Shown in pieces: positions 37,099 through 52,000 of a stretch of DNA of 64,000 bases. Source of the DNA: Otis tarda (taxonomy: Eukaryota > Chordata > Aves > Otidiformes > Otididae); NCBI GenBank assembly GCA_026413225.1, contig CM048553.1, positions 99,422,190 to 99,486,189 on the forward strand. The letters are read 5' to 3'. The notes beneath the pieces are model-generated. The model made no database searches. It had not been told where the DNA came from and was given only the letters and a program-made list of their open reading frames with translations. A program made the position numbers and the translations under genes. Numbering within the stretch: the first letter of the stretch is position 1; every line of letters begins with the position of its first letter.

Positions 37099-40000
37099 CT
37101 GCAAGCAAAAGAGAAAAACAGTGCTGAGAGAGAAAAATGGCTCTGGATTTCCCCAGCCCTGTAAAGCAGCAGGCCATGCCGCGGCAGGGAAATCCACCCA
37201 AGGAGGAGCGACCAAATGGCCTGATCCCACATCAGCTTATATGAGGTGGGAACAGAGAATGGGGAAAGGATGCCCTGCAAAAACAGAAGAGGTATGGGAC
37301 TGTGAGTAACTGTCAGGAAATGCGATATGATTTTTGTGCTTGGTCAAGGCCATCAGTATCTGATCCACACCATGTGGAAATGCAACAGCTCAGGCTCAGA
37401 GGGCACCAAAGACATATTTGACTATATTTGGATCAAAAACTGTATCTTGAACTGCATTTGGAAACTCAGGGTAATCCAATGCAGATGGACTCTGCTGTCT
37501 GTAAGATGGATGCAGATGGACTCTGCTGTGTGTCTGGTGACACACTTGGCACGGTATTCTTGATGAGGGGTAGACCTCAAGTCATTTTCAAGTGTAGCCC
37601 TGTGATGAGCTAATGAACCATGGGCTTATACTGGTGAGGACCATATCCACAGTGAAAACAAAAGAAAGAAGAACTTCTGATGACCGATCCACATCGACAC
37701 AGTTTGTGATGCTGTAACAACTGCTTAATTCAGAGTACGAGTTAGAATGGACCTTTCTTAAATAGAGTTGCTGAGTGAAGGTGTCAGGCAGAGTTTCTGT
37801 TATCTGGCAAAATACTCTACAGTGCTTGTGCTGAGACCATGACATTCATTTCTGTTGCTGATCAGAGTTAAATTTGACTCTACGTTCTCACTAGCCTCTC
37901 TATTTACAAAACTTTCCAAAACAAGCACCTTCATCTTGGAAATATAGGGTATTAGTAAATAGAAAGAACCATGAAACTACCTTGACCAGTTCCATCATGT
38001 CTTTCACAAACCCATCCACTTCTGGGCCTTCAAGTGCTCCTGTTTTACTCTGAAAGGTAGAAGAAACATCAAAATGCTCCACAAAGTAAAAAAACTGGTC
38101 ACTGAGCTTTATAGCATAAAGATCATAGAAACATAGAATGATTTGGGTTGGAAGGGACCTTAGAGATCATCTAGTTCCAACCTCCCTGCCATGGCCAGGG
38201 ACATCTTTAACTAGACCAGGTCACTCAGAGCCCTGTCCAACCTGGCCTTGAATGTTTCCAGGGATGGGGCATCCACCACCTCTCTGGACAACCTGTTCCA
38301 GTGTCTCACCACTCCCACGGTGAATAATTTCTCCCTAATATCCCTTCCTTTTCCCAAAACCATCTCTTCCCCTCGAACAGAAGCAACATCTCCCACCATT
38401 TTGTGAGACTTGCTGGCCACTATCCTGAGGGAATTGTGTGGCTGTCAGGAGTGGCACTGAATTGCTGATTTCTAACAGGCAGTTAGGTGGCCATGTCTGT
38501 CCGGGGCCAGGCTCCCTAAATAACCCTTAGTTCAGTATTGGAAGGGGTTTTATTTTTCAAGGTGGTGGTGATGCAGGTCCCAAACTGCCACAGACTGTGA
38601 GAGCTAAAGCCACCGTCTCCTCTACATCCCTTGCATCTCCTCCAGGGAGATATTGCTAATGTAACACTGCCAGCCATAGCGATGGGGAAAGTTAAAATGG
38701 GTCCTTTACCACGAGGTCTCTAAGCATCACTCCCCTCCATCCCCACCCCACCCCCCCCAGCCTGGCTCCTGGTCTCCTCTGGCCCATGAGCTCGGGCACA
38801 GCAGCAGCTCCTGAGTGACCCCCACAGCACCCAACGGGAGGAAGAATTCTTGCCAGCATATGCTAAATCTGTGCCATTTAAAGACTGCAAGGGAATGGCC
38901 TCTGGGACTCACAACATCATAGTGTGCAAAGATCTTCTCAAAATCTCTCCTCCTTTCTTCTGTGCTGCAGGCCTATATGTGGAGAGGGCAAGCAAATGAA
39001 AAAGAAAGAATAAAAAGATTCAAGTTTGGGACCAGGTTATCTTAGCTGAGAGAGATGGGGTCAATGCATCAAAAACAGTGCTACTTACATCCATTTTAAA
39101 TTGAAGAAGGAAATTTTCCTGGAGGGCCAGAATCCTGAATAGAGAGATTTAAATTATGATCTTTCCACTTTATCATCTACACACAAACTAGAACTCTTCT
39201 GCTTCGTAAAGCAAAGAGATTTTAGATTATAGGCCTATAAAAAAGAAAATTGCCTGCAGGATTATTTATGGAGGGCTGTTACAGGAACACATGCCTCCCT
39301 CCCTGTCTGACGGCGGATGGTGGGCACCCTTTGGGGCACGGTAGATGTGGTTTTTAGCACTATTGCTTCTCTCAGAGTATTTCTTATGGTCCAGCAGAAT
39401 GGAATTGGTCAGCCTCCGAAGTGAAAGCTACCAAACAATCATTTCTGGTAACTGGATTGCTGTGCGGCATTAGAGGAAAGAGTAATTTATCACTCTCCGT
39501 TGGAGGGAGAATTGGTAGTTGTAAAAGTAAAGGATTAAGTCATACTGGCCTGAGCACTGAGACTGGGCAAATTCCTCTCCTTTCCCCTCCTCCCTCCCAA
39601 AGCCCCTCACAGCACCAATAAAAGCTTTTCTCTCTCCAGCTGCCCGGCTAATGCAGAGGTTTTTAGAGTCCATGGCACCGGATGTGCTGAGCTGTGTCTG
39701 CACACTGAAGGGTTTGGGGAACCGTATTTAAGAGGAAAATGCACCAGTAACCCCCTTTAGATATTCTTCACCCTGCCTCTGTTGCTCTTCATACATTTAG
39801 TGGTCAAAGCAAACTGTCACATGCACTGCAGTTATTTGTGCTGGCATTTGTCGTGATCCCAAGCAGAAAGTAAGAGTGACAAACCAGCACCTCTTTCCTC
39901 TCATCCTCCAAACCGGTGTTTTAAGACTGTACCTGCAGGTTTGAAGTCCCATCCAGTTACTGCACATACATTACAGACAGAGGGACGCTCTCTATCTGTA

Positions 40001-43000
40001 TGCGGTGAAAATCATATGAAAGCCTTTGAGGTATCAAGGACAGAAAACAGAGAGAGGCCTGTCACTGAGTCCCCAGGCTTCATGCACGAGTGTCTTCACC
40101 TTGTCTCTCCAAATCCTTTCTTACTGCCATTCACAAGCTCCTTTGTGGTAGCACCTTCATTCCTCAAACTAGCAGCAAAAATTCTTTGTGATCTCTGTTG
40201 CATATAGGATGTGAAATAAATGCACATCTGTGACCTGGCTGAAGGGGATTGCCATTCTTCTTTTGGAGAAATGGTAACACTGGCTGCTTCCTCACCTCCT
40301 GAGGAGCATTGCAGAGGTAGCATGGACCATGCAGCGTGCTGGTGATGCACAAACAGGTCCTGGCAGTGCTCAGTGTCACCGGCTCTTGGTTCTTGGACTA
40401 TTGTGACGGGGATCGTGAATTACAGACCTGGGATACCTACACTAGAGTACCTAATTTAATTTGAAAGGAGGTAGGATTCAAATACACGTCCCCAGAGGGA
40501 GATCATCACCTTGCCTGGATCTGCCATTGCAAGCTGAAAAACCCCATCAACCCCATTCATTAAAGCCTACCTTGCCAGGTCATTCAGGTCCAGCCGTCCA
40601 TCTTTGTTTTTGTCAAAGATTTTCATCTAAAAATCAAGAAGACAGAGATAAAATAGATAAGCCATGAGGAGAACACATGCCCAAAAAAAAAAAAACCAAT
40701 ATACATTTTGCTCTTCCCTGTGCCCTCACCGCTGCTTGTGCAAAGTGCTTGCCCAAGCCCCAGGCAGCACAGCATCCTCTGCTAGCACCAAGTGCAAGGG
40801 TGGCACAAGAGCACAGCAAAACCCTCCTGCTTTGTGACAGTGACAATCCAAGCAATCAAATACCAGCACCACTCCCTTCTCACGAGCAAATGCCTTAAGA
40901 AACTAAATACTGGCCTTGCCATGGCCCCTGAAAAAAAAATGCCAGAAAAATAAGGGAGCTTCTAAACACATCCAGTCCAAATCCATCCTTGTCTTTGACT
41001 GTTGCTTTGGTTACCAAGCAGCTGAGATGCAAATGTCACCTTCTGATACCTTCTGATAGACACTCAAGTTGGGGTTTCATGCTGCTAAAGCCGGTGGGCT
41101 TTGCTTGGCTCAAAGCCTGCCAGAAGAAAGCACTAAGACTGGCAAGGAGATTCAGGCTGCCAACCTCAGGAGGTTAATCTTGTGTGAACACAAAAGTTAG
41201 CCTTTCCTTAATGTTATCTTTTCCTTAATATGATCTATTCAATGAGTCACCACCAGATAATATTTATTTATTTATTGTATGCCGTACTGTGTTTCTCTGC
41301 AAGGCACAAATAAGAGCATGTTACAGGGAAAGAGGGGGAGATGTTTAATGGGTTGCAAACCTGAATAACTCATGGCTCAATGTTCTAGAAATAATGTATT
41401 CCATATTGTAGAGATGAGGGAAAGATTAAAATTTTACTAAGATGGGTTGCCGTCCTTTGTCAGATACTCAGTAATGGAATATGCTTCAATTTTACCTTCA
41501 TGAATCTCATTTGCCTATTTAATGGTTATAAGTAATGAGGCCACTCCAGATCTTTGGTTAATTAATTGTACACCTGCTGGACAAGGCCCATACCAGTCCC
41601 CATCTCAGGAGGCTTAGAGGGAGAGGACCATCGTCTAAGACACAGACTGACCATGCGGGAGCTCTGAAAGAGCAGGTCCCAAGCACTTCTCAGCAGTGAA
41701 ACTGGGGCAGAGCCTGACACTTGCATGAGGAGAGGTATTATTTGGAGAGCTGCCATTTCACAGGAAGCCTTTTTGCATAAATACAATGCCAATTTTGTCA
41801 GCCATGCCTCCTCCCTGCCCCTTGCTCCAGGGTAGGCATCTACGTTGAGGATGGTGAGCCTAAGGTAACCCTTTATTGCACTGGGTTTAGATAAGATTCT
41901 GCAACAGGATTTTATTCCATTAAATATTCTGTGTGATTTAGACTACTGAGGTTTGGATAGGATTTTTGAAGAGCACTTGGTATGGGCTCACTTTTCCTCC
42001 CAACTGAAAGGCAGTATAAAACTCCTGTGAACGACTGAAGGCTCATATTGTGATTCTTGGAAGAATCACATCCTGAGAGCCATGCAGTGGCACCAGGAAA
42101 CCTGCTTTCCCATTTCACTGGCCTCTGCTAAGTGTGTGCTCTGTGCAGAGCCACAAAATGACAGCAGAAAGACCTCTGATTCGTCCCTCACCCTAGAGCT
42201 GGAGAGATGAATAAAGCTGATGAGCCATCCTGAGGACTTCTCTCATGCTGCGTCAGTCCAAGTTGTCCCTCTCCAGCTTATCTAACTTCTTCCATTCTGC
42301 CTTCTCCACCATCAATTATCCCACTGTAATATGGGATTTTTTTCCTGGTCTCTGCTGGGGCCACAACAGGACAAGGCTGGAGGCAGGGATGGGAGCAGGA
42401 TCTGCCTCCACTGGTGCCATCAAGGTGAGAAATGTCCTTGCAGTGACAGCCTCCTGCTGCCATCAGAAAGACCAACCTGAGCTTTCAGTTCCTGGCTGAT
42501 AAGGAGTTATTCTGCAGGCAATAAAAAATTGTTAATATTCCTTCTAGAAATCAATCACCCCGGATAAGATTTTAAAAGCCTCTCTCCAGATGGGACATCA
42601 GTGCCTAACCTGGTTTTGTTCATTGTGTGGAGAGAGGGAGATACCCTTACCAGCTCATTTCTGCAGACTCCACTGCAGGTGGCTTTGCAACATCCAGCTT
42701 AAGCTATTACTCTGAAAAATACTTCCTAAAGAAAGCTTGTGGAGACAATCAGTATTTAGCCAGCTAGAGAAAGTACCAACATTTGGGTGGTGGGGATACC
42801 ATAGTCACTAGGCTCTACAGTAACTTAAGTGCTTTTGAAAATGTCGCTCTAAAACCCTCTGTTTAGGCCACTGAAGAGCATTAGTCACCCACACGGTCTG
42901 TAGGAAGTCATCATAAGGTGGCCTGACCTCCACACAAGCTTGTTGATAAACATCTGACCATGGTGGCAGCTTCTGGGACAAGGACAGATCTGGTGGTTCC

Positions 43001-46000
43001 CAATCCAAGAGGCAGACTTAGGGCCCATTTTTCATTTCCCATAGGCCTGTCTGAGACAAGCCACGAGTTTCTTTTTCACTGAAACATCTCAGGTCTCATC
43101 TCCTTTTCCACAGGATAAGCACCCTAGCATAGCTGTTCTTTTCTTGGGACTTTGGGTGTCCTGCCTGCCCTGCATCTGCTCTACTTTGTGGGTGCAGCAT
43201 GTTTCCACGGTTCCAGAAGTCACAAATAGCCATGGAAGGCTGAAAAGCTTTGTGCATCCTTAATGAAACAGGCTAGATTAGAGGTGATGGTTTAGACGTG
43301 AAAGCCTTTCTGCTTCATTATCAATTTTCTGAGCCGGTAGTTTTCAACTCTACCCATTTCTGAAGCCTTCACAATATTCCAGCAGTAGCACAGACCCCCT
43401 TAAAACACATTTAACTGCAGAGATACTACTTTCCTCAGTGGAACATCTAATGAAAAGCAGCATCCCCAGTCAATTTGCTTAATTTGCACCCTATCTTGGA
43501 GCCTAACATTAAATTTCAGTGGTTGACCATGTCTACTTACAGCTAACCAGCTCCCCTCTCTGACCTCCTTTACTCAGCTCTGCTTTTGCAATACCAAGAA
43601 AGAATCTTTGTGTTTTCAAATTGTTTGGCCTTTTTTTTTCTGCAAGAAGAATCCTGAATCAAGTTTGCAAACACGTGCGATATTTTGATTGTCCATAGCA
43701 GTCAACAGAGAGAAAATAAAAGTCTGTCTGGAAGAGCTAGGCTGAGCTAATTCTTGTTTAGTTACTTTCACATGAAAGATGGAAAACATGTAGGGAAGAC
43801 GGAATAGTGTTCACTGAATTAGTTCAGGTACCACGGCTAATAAGATAGACCTAATCCTATTATCTGGACAACTGGAGCTCATGCATACCCACTACACGGC
43901 AATCTTGGGCTGCATTGCTCAGGAAAAGCCCGTAAAAATGTTTATTAATTAAACTTTCAAATTTCAAGCATTGATCTGACCTGCTAATTGTGTACATAAG
44001 TACACAAAGAATGACAGAGGGTACCCGCCTCATACGAGGAAGCATTCATCGTGGGAGAAGCAGGTATTTGGAATCATCACAGGATTGTTTTTAATTTAAA
44101 ATTTGCCTTTACACACCATCTTGATATGCTAAACTTGATGGATTTTCAGTTTACACTCTTGAAAGGGATATTTATGCTGCCAGGCTAATATGAAACATCT
44201 CAATGTGGTTGAGGATAAGGTCTGGCATGTTTAAATAGCACTCAGTTTTACTAAAAGCTTTGTTGCATCCAGCAGTATGCTTTATAAAATGATGCTCTTA
44301 TTTTACTGCCAAGCTACCCCCTATTTTAAAGTGTTTGCACAAATTAATTCACTGACATTTTAATGGCAGTGCATGAGGGAAGTTGTATTTCTATTTGTTT
44401 GAATGTATGCTCTGAGGCAGAGAGAGCATAAGTAAGAGCTGAGTTCGCAAAATAAGGGTTGTTAGGTCTTGGTTCTTTAAGTGCAAAATCAAAACTGCCA
44501 TCGGCTTTGAATTCAGCAAAGGAAACATCTCTGCTTTCCCGGTCTGGTGCTATAAAGAAGGGCACTGAACCACCAGGATATGACAAACACAGGCGTGCTC
44601 TGAAGAGCAATATAAGATTATAAATCTAAATTATTTTCCATGACAGAGATAAGGAGAGAAGTAAACAACCAAAATAAATAGTTCTATGATCAGTGGAGTC
44701 ACTAAAGCCTGCTTTTAAACCTTCTCTGGCTCTGGTTCTCTGCGTGTAATAAAGTGTTTCATCCCTCTGGTGGGATATGGGAGGAGTTGGCTCTTCCCTG
44801 ACAGCCTGCTCTCATAAATATATACATCAGGGGCATCTGTACCCAAAATTGGCCAGTGAGTACAAAAGTTATTGAGGATGTATAAGGACAGGCGCGTGCT
44901 CGAGCTGCAGGCCTGCCTATGGCTTCTTTCCTTAGGAAAGGATGGGGGCACAAAGGCTTTTGCAGAGCAACAGGAGGGCCCTGTGGCCAGCAAGTTGCTC
45001 CCAGGACAAAAGCTCAATGCTCAGCCCGACCAGATTGCCAGTGTAATCCAGACGAGTCATTCAGTGCAGGATTTCTAAGAGTGGTTTGGTTCCTAGAAGA
45101 GCAAGGTGTTATCTGCTGGGGTTTTCAAAAGCCCGCAGGCTCCTCAGTTCTGTTGGCTTTGATCTTCAGAAATGAAGTTTGAGCTTAAATGGGATTTTCT
45201 GCTTTCCCTGGCTCATGCCACAGCAAGTGTGGCGCAAAACTGGTGGTGATAGCATTGTCGGGATTAAGTCTAGAAGGGACATGGGAGGCAATTTTCCTTC
45301 CTTTGTATTCATCAGATGTACAGGAGCCCTCTCTTCATCACACACAACAAAGCAACAAGAGGAACCACACCTACCCAAAGCCAGGAGGAAGCTCTTTGGG
45401 GATGGAGTGGGCTCCCATAGTGGTGGCTCGGGTTAGGTGATGTGATGGTTGCAGGGCCAGTGGATCACTGGAGATGTAGTCTCTTGGGGGTCACGACAAA
45501 ACCGTGGCATCATTAGAGCCAGGAGGACTTCTGCAATGACTTCTTTGGGGCTAAGATTCCATCCTCAGCCATCTCCATCAACGAACTTTCAAATGCTGTA
45601 GTTCACGACCAGTGCTTGTTGAATTAATCGTCACTGCACTTAGATTATTGCCTCTCTAGAGTTTTAGCTTGTGGTGGACAAAGATGATATGCTGGCTTGA
45701 GGCTGGGTTATCCTTTATATTTTGCTAAAATATGATAATGCTCAAATTAAAAGACTTTTTTATGCTCAATCTGACATTGTCAACATAAGGCAATGCAAAA
45801 AGTGAATGTCAGTGTTGCCTGTGCGACTGTTTCAGCAGTATATACAACTTAATTCGCTGAAGTTTGCCTCAGTAATGAGCTTCCCCTGCGTGTGGCTTGC
45901 AGACATGGGGATGACAATTACTTAATTCCATCAGAAACTATGCCTTAAATCTGATTCATATTCCTTTACAATATTTTGCTTAAGTACACAGCCATGTGCA

Positions 46001-49000
46001 TGCACAGGTATGGAAGCTGTCACCCACGGCAAAAATGTTGTCAAATGCACGGGTGAGCTGGGTGTTCATGGGCTGAAACTTCACCAGGACCCAGAAACCT
46101 AATGACAGCTTTGCTCTGGGGGCTGAGGGGAGGTGAAGAGGAGGGATTGGGAAAGCTTGTTAGTACTGCTGTTATCCTCCACAGCCTCACCATGAAAACT
46201 GCAAGGGGGCAGGTTTTTTTTTCATTTCTCCAGCTTGTGTTACTTCAGGAAGGCAGACTTCGGTGCTCTTTAAGATTTGACTTAGCAGACTCATGGGGCT
46301 TGTGCAATGCCAACGCGTTCACTACTTGTTTTCTTTCCAAGGGTTCATCACTTGTTCATCAAGTCTCTGATCTGTATCAGCGTTCTTTGAAGAAAGGATG
46401 TCAAGATCACAAGGAAATAGAATAGCCTGTTAAGAAATGGCTTCTAAGCAACCTGATAAAGTGATGTTCCTTTCTGGAGACAACCAATCTCTTCCAAAAG
46501 AAATACTTCCTCCCTCTTCCTAGCTTTTTTTTTTTTTTTTATGTGGTGTAAGATGATTCATAGCAGCATAAGCAAGTGGCAAGTAGTTGGCATACCCTGG
46601 TCAGTATGATATCTGCTCGCACCTCTCAGAAGCTAAAGCTGCAAATATCCAGCACAGAATCATAAATTGTCTTTTTTCCTTTTTTTTTTTTTTTTTTCCC
46701 CTCATACCTGGGCTAGCATCTTTAAAATAACAGTTTCTATCTTTTCCCCTTTATCCCTATCTCCAGAAGGCTCAAGGGTCCACTCAGTATATCAGCAGCT
46801 GTTTAAGATGTGTGCAGCCGGCTGTGGATGTACAGAAAAGAGGGCAGAGATCTGTAAATTCCTATGGAGACAGATGGGTTTACAGCTACAGCTCCTTGGG
46901 ACGCAGCTTATTTCAACTGAATGTTATTACAGTGGCACTTGAAAACCCTGAGTTAGATAGACGAGCCACCCTGCGAGACCCTGTGGCTGTGCGCAGCAGG
47001 AACAGGTCCTTGTCCCAAAGACCTTGTGCTCTGAACAGAGAAGAGGGTGAGTGGAAAGTGATGTGGGAAAGAAATTCTGCAGTAAAGGAACTGGTGCTGC
47101 TGGTTGATGAAGATAATACACAAAGTCTGTGAAAGCCTCAGGACTGAAATGTTAGGCTCCTGCTCTGCAGCAAAGTATGTCAGGGCTGCTGTCACCCTGT
47201 TTTCCTGGACAATGGGGATGGTGACAGTGCCATCGGGACTCCGCGCTTCAGCAACTCCCTGCTCCATGTGGAAAGCAGGGAGCTTTCATCGCCCTGGGAC
47301 CTCACCTTCGCTCTTGGCTCCTCGAGTCACTTCTCCTCTTTTAATCCAGCACTGGAAATCTAAGACTGAATCTCTTTCTCCCTTGTGATTTTGCCCTCCT
47401 GCTTCAGACACGTTCCCATGCAGTCACTATATACAGATATGTCTCTGTATCTCTACTGCAGAGATACGATCCATGTGGCCACTTTGCCAGGATGTACAGA
47501 ATTAATATTCTGTATTTTACTGCAGGATATCACAGGGTAAGATTGATCAGGTGTGTTTGTAAACATCCCTGATCTTCAGCTTATAGCAAAGAATTGCAAG
47601 ACGAAAAAAAAAAGGATATCTGCCATATCCTAGTTCTCTAATAACCATTAACATCCTTGATTCTTTTGGCATTGTGGCTTTGCAAACCTTTGTTTGCAAA
47701 CCTCACGAGCCAGGTTTGCAATTCACATAACAGATTTCCCCAGATAGAAGAGGCATCCCTTTTCCCAGATCAAATCGTCTCCTGTAGCATAGAGACTAAT
47801 CTGCCTCTCCAAAGACACAAAGCCAACCTATAAAAAACCATGGGAATAGAAACCAGACCTCCCGGCTGTCAGCCCCGGGCTGCATCGCTATCTAGCTGCG
47901 CTGGGGTAGCAGCAATCACAGGTCTTTCTTGGGAAACTATTGGAAAGGGAAAGGAGTTGAGGGAAATGAACCACCCAATGTCTACAAGCTGGAGATTGCC
48001 TGTTCCCCAGCACCTGATCAGATATTAACCACTGGGGATGGAAACCTTAATGGAGCAGCACAAAAGCTGTTTGCTACCTGCAAACGCTACCAGCAAGACT
48101 TTTATTCTCACTGTAGCTTATGGGGCTTTATTGTTTCCAAGCTCTGCCAGTTGGAAAATAATTTCTGTAGCTTACATTCCTCTCCCTTCACCGTCCTATA
48201 AATATGAATAAAAAAAAATGTACGCTCTTTTGTAATGGTACAGCTTTTCATTCTGCTCTAAAGGGTCACATTTCTAGGCAAAGATGCACTATGCATACAT
48301 AATATGGTATTGCAAAATATGTGGGCAGCTCCTTGTTTGCTTGCATACCAAGCTATTTTTTAGGTATAAACACAGATTTTATGCCAAGAATTGAGGCAGT
48401 CTCATCTGAAAATAATTTAGAACATTGCAATAGTAGATGTCTGCTAGTGGAACTCAAATGATACCCTTGAGAATGACATCAGAAATAAGCTTTTTTTAAG
48501 CTTTTCTTGTTTTCAGATGGTTAGATATAATAAGTTGCACTGAAATCCAGGTGACTGATACTAAACTTACACCAAATATTATGTTGCTGATTGCAGGATA
48601 AAAGCTATACTGTGATAAGGCAGGGGAAGAGCTGAAGCTTGCCACCTCCCACCCTTTCAGGGAAGCAGCAGGGAGCCAGCAAGGCTTGCTGGGCTTTACA
48701 GAGCAGAAGAGTCAGATACCTGTGTGTCCTGGGAGCAAAAGGATTTGCTAGGAGGGAGGGAGGGAAGGAGCTGGAGATCTGGCTGGGGCTGAATGTACCC
48801 TGAAGAACGATGCACATCAACTACTTTTTTTTAAGTGGATTTAGGGCTCAGTTTGCTCTGGTGTAAAATCAAGCTATTTTCTCATAATAAACAGTTCAAC
48901 TCAAAGCAAAAATATATTAAGTGCTGTTCACAGCTGATGTCCAGTGCAGTGCAAAGAAATAGCAGCAGCATATGCTAACTTTCCACAGGGATCTCTTGGA

Positions 49001-52000
49001 GAAGAAACACCTTTTGAGAGGGTGTCTGTGGCACCCAACACCCAGACATTGACCCTGAGGGAGACTTTTAGGCAGTACTATAATCCAAAGGATATTAACA
49101 CCATCTTTTCTTACCATGGTATCAGTATATTCTTCCAGCTTTACTTCAGCAACCATCTTGTTATGCTGCAAAAAGAGATCTCGCAGGAAATCCTGTAGTA
49201 AGGAAAGAGTAAAATTTTACTCTTTAGAGTAAATAAAAGAAATAACATTGAGAAAGTCAATCCAAATTCAGCAGGGTTACACGAAACTAATTTCACATTC
49301 CTGATCAGTACTAGTGTCTTCCTTTCACACAGAGTTCACTTTTTTTTCTAGTTGAAACATCTTTTTTTTTTTTCAAGTAAATTAGAAAACAACCAAATTT
49401 CCCCAGAGCAGGCATACTGGAATAAGTTATAATTAACTCACAAAATAAGCAAAAGATAACACAAGTCCTGCAATATTTGCTAACTGATCTCAAATCAAAA
49501 TAGTCGCCATTCAGCAAAACACTTAGCATCTGCTCATGTCACCGGTGGGGCACGGGCTGGAGCCACAGGCTGAGAGGTCAGCACAGGGATGGATTTCTGT
49601 GTCCAGCTGTCTCAAAGCCTTTGAGTTATGGTTTCTGAACAGGCTTCTCCCTCAACAGCTCAAGCTTGAAAAAGAAATCAGTGTTCAGAAAATCTGCAGG
49701 CTCAGGAAGAGGTTGTGAAGGAATCCTGTTAATAACACACAGTGGCTTTGGCTCTGCTTAGCTGGGAGAAGCACATGTGCAAAGCCAAGGTGAGGCAGTG
49801 CTCGGGGGGCTCCATGGGGGCTTGGGAGGCACCAAGACAAATGGGGTCATGGGATGAGGCAAGGGGGAATCAGGACAGCAAGGGCAACAGCAGAGCATCC
49901 TCCCTCCTGGTACGTTCCCTGCAGCTGTGCTGGAGGGTCTCCAGGCCTTAAGCTCACCACAAACAACCTAGAAACGCCATTCAACAACCCCACAGAAAGG
50001 CAGCAAATTGGTAAAGCCAACGGAAAGGCTCCTGTTGCAAAGCCGACAGAAAGGCTCCCATCAACATCAGTGAGCTGCAGATCAAGCCCAAAGAGACTTG
50101 TTAGAATAACTTACTTTGAGCTCGCCAGCTGATATAAATCCACTGCTATCAGCATCGTAACTGCGCCAGATCTGAATGGAGATAGATTGATACAACCACA
50201 TAAATATTGCATTTAATCATCTGCTCCGGTGACAGATTGTAAAGACTCAAATCAGGACTTCCATAATGAGCAAGCTGTTGTGTTATCCAATATTTAATTG
50301 TAGACAAAAAAACCCCCAACTTTTCACACAATAGCTTTTACTCGCATTTGGACGCTGTACATCTGACATGCTGCTATCACATCTTTAATGCAGACACATT
50401 GTCTACAAGAGGAAGAAAAGACTAAGAAACTGCTCCGCATTTCTTACCTAATTTGTACATGCAGTTTCTCTTATTGCCCTGGGTAAAAGCCAAGGCTGAA
50501 CATAACTGGCCATTGATCTGCAGAAGCCCCCACTTTGGATGTGAAATAAAAATAACTGCAAGCAGTCTTGGAAAAATTGAAATTCTGTGCTGGGAGACTT
50601 AGGGATAGAGAGGGGAGTGGGGATTGGTCATGGTGAAGGAAATTGTAGGTGGCTGAGAGTGTTTGCAAAGTTCAATGAACTCTTGGGGTGCCCTTGCTCC
50701 AGTCCTAGCTACCACATCTCTGCTTTGCTGGTGTAAATAATGTACAGCCTTCTCTACCCAAACAAGTCAGAAGGTGTTTTTCTTCCACAATACCCATGTA
50801 TTTTCCATGCTATGTTCTACACATGGTGGAAATGTGTATCCTGAAGAAGCTGTTGGTGTGCAAGGGGAAGAGACAATGCAGAGATACAAACCCGCATGAA
50901 TTCCACGCTGTTGTCTAGGGGAGTTTCCCGTCGGAAAAGCAGCAGAAAGTTCTCGTCATCTGGCAAGATCATATTTGCAAGCTGAAAAACAAAACACATT
51001 AGAAAACAAAAACAAAAACAAAAACAAACCCAAACCGTGAAAAGTAAAGAAAAGTAGAAATTTGGGTGGCTGGTGATCCACTATGGGAGGTGTAAGCAGG
51101 GCATGTCGTTGCCTTGGAAATAAATCCCAGATCAAGAGACCTGGCTACTGTAGTACTCTATGATTCACCTTCTCCCCACCCAGGCTCTATCTCCTGTATC
51201 TCCCAAGTCTGCCCTAGGTCCCTAATTCTCCCTCCTTCTGTAAAAGAAATCCTGTGCTGGGGGTGGAGGGAGATACCTCTTGGATTTGCAAGCGTCCATC
51301 TGTGGTGACATCATAGGCAGACAGGAATTGCTCCTTCATCCTCTGAACTTTTTCTTCTGTAATGGTCTTCTGCCATGGAGAAAACAACACAAGCATGAGA
51401 TCTCTCCTCTCTCACAGATAACCACCAGGATCAGGTGATAATCATTGCATCCTTATGCTCAGGGGCTAATGCTTCTAAAAGCCCACAAACACACCACCTC
51501 AAAGAAATTTTTGGAAATAAATGCTATGCATAGCTTTGTAGCAACTAAGCTTCCAATTGGAAGACCAGTGCTTAAAATAGTTCAGTGACGCTTGTTTAGC
51601 CAGCTGTTCCCGCTACATCACTGGGATTTCGTTTTGTCTGAGTGTGTGTTACAGTGGTTTCCATGCTGCTCATTTTCATCTTGCACTATTCAGGAAGATG
51701 TCCTTATCCTTGAACTACATCCCCGTAGTACATTAGACCATCAGCCTTGAAACGTGTCAGTGGAGCGAGGTTGTTGCTTATTACTGCCTGTCAAGTGGTT
51801 CAAGACCTGGCACCAAGCCCTGTCAGCATTGCTGGATTAATAGTGTGAGGTTTCAACCAATTCACGTTCCTTATGCATCTGCTCAACCCCATAATCATTT
51901 TAAACATAGGTTATATGTTTTGTCAGGTTATATGTTTTGAGAGGCATTGCTGTGACAGGTGAAATATAGTGTTTTGGTTCATCAGGCATAATTTTATTTT

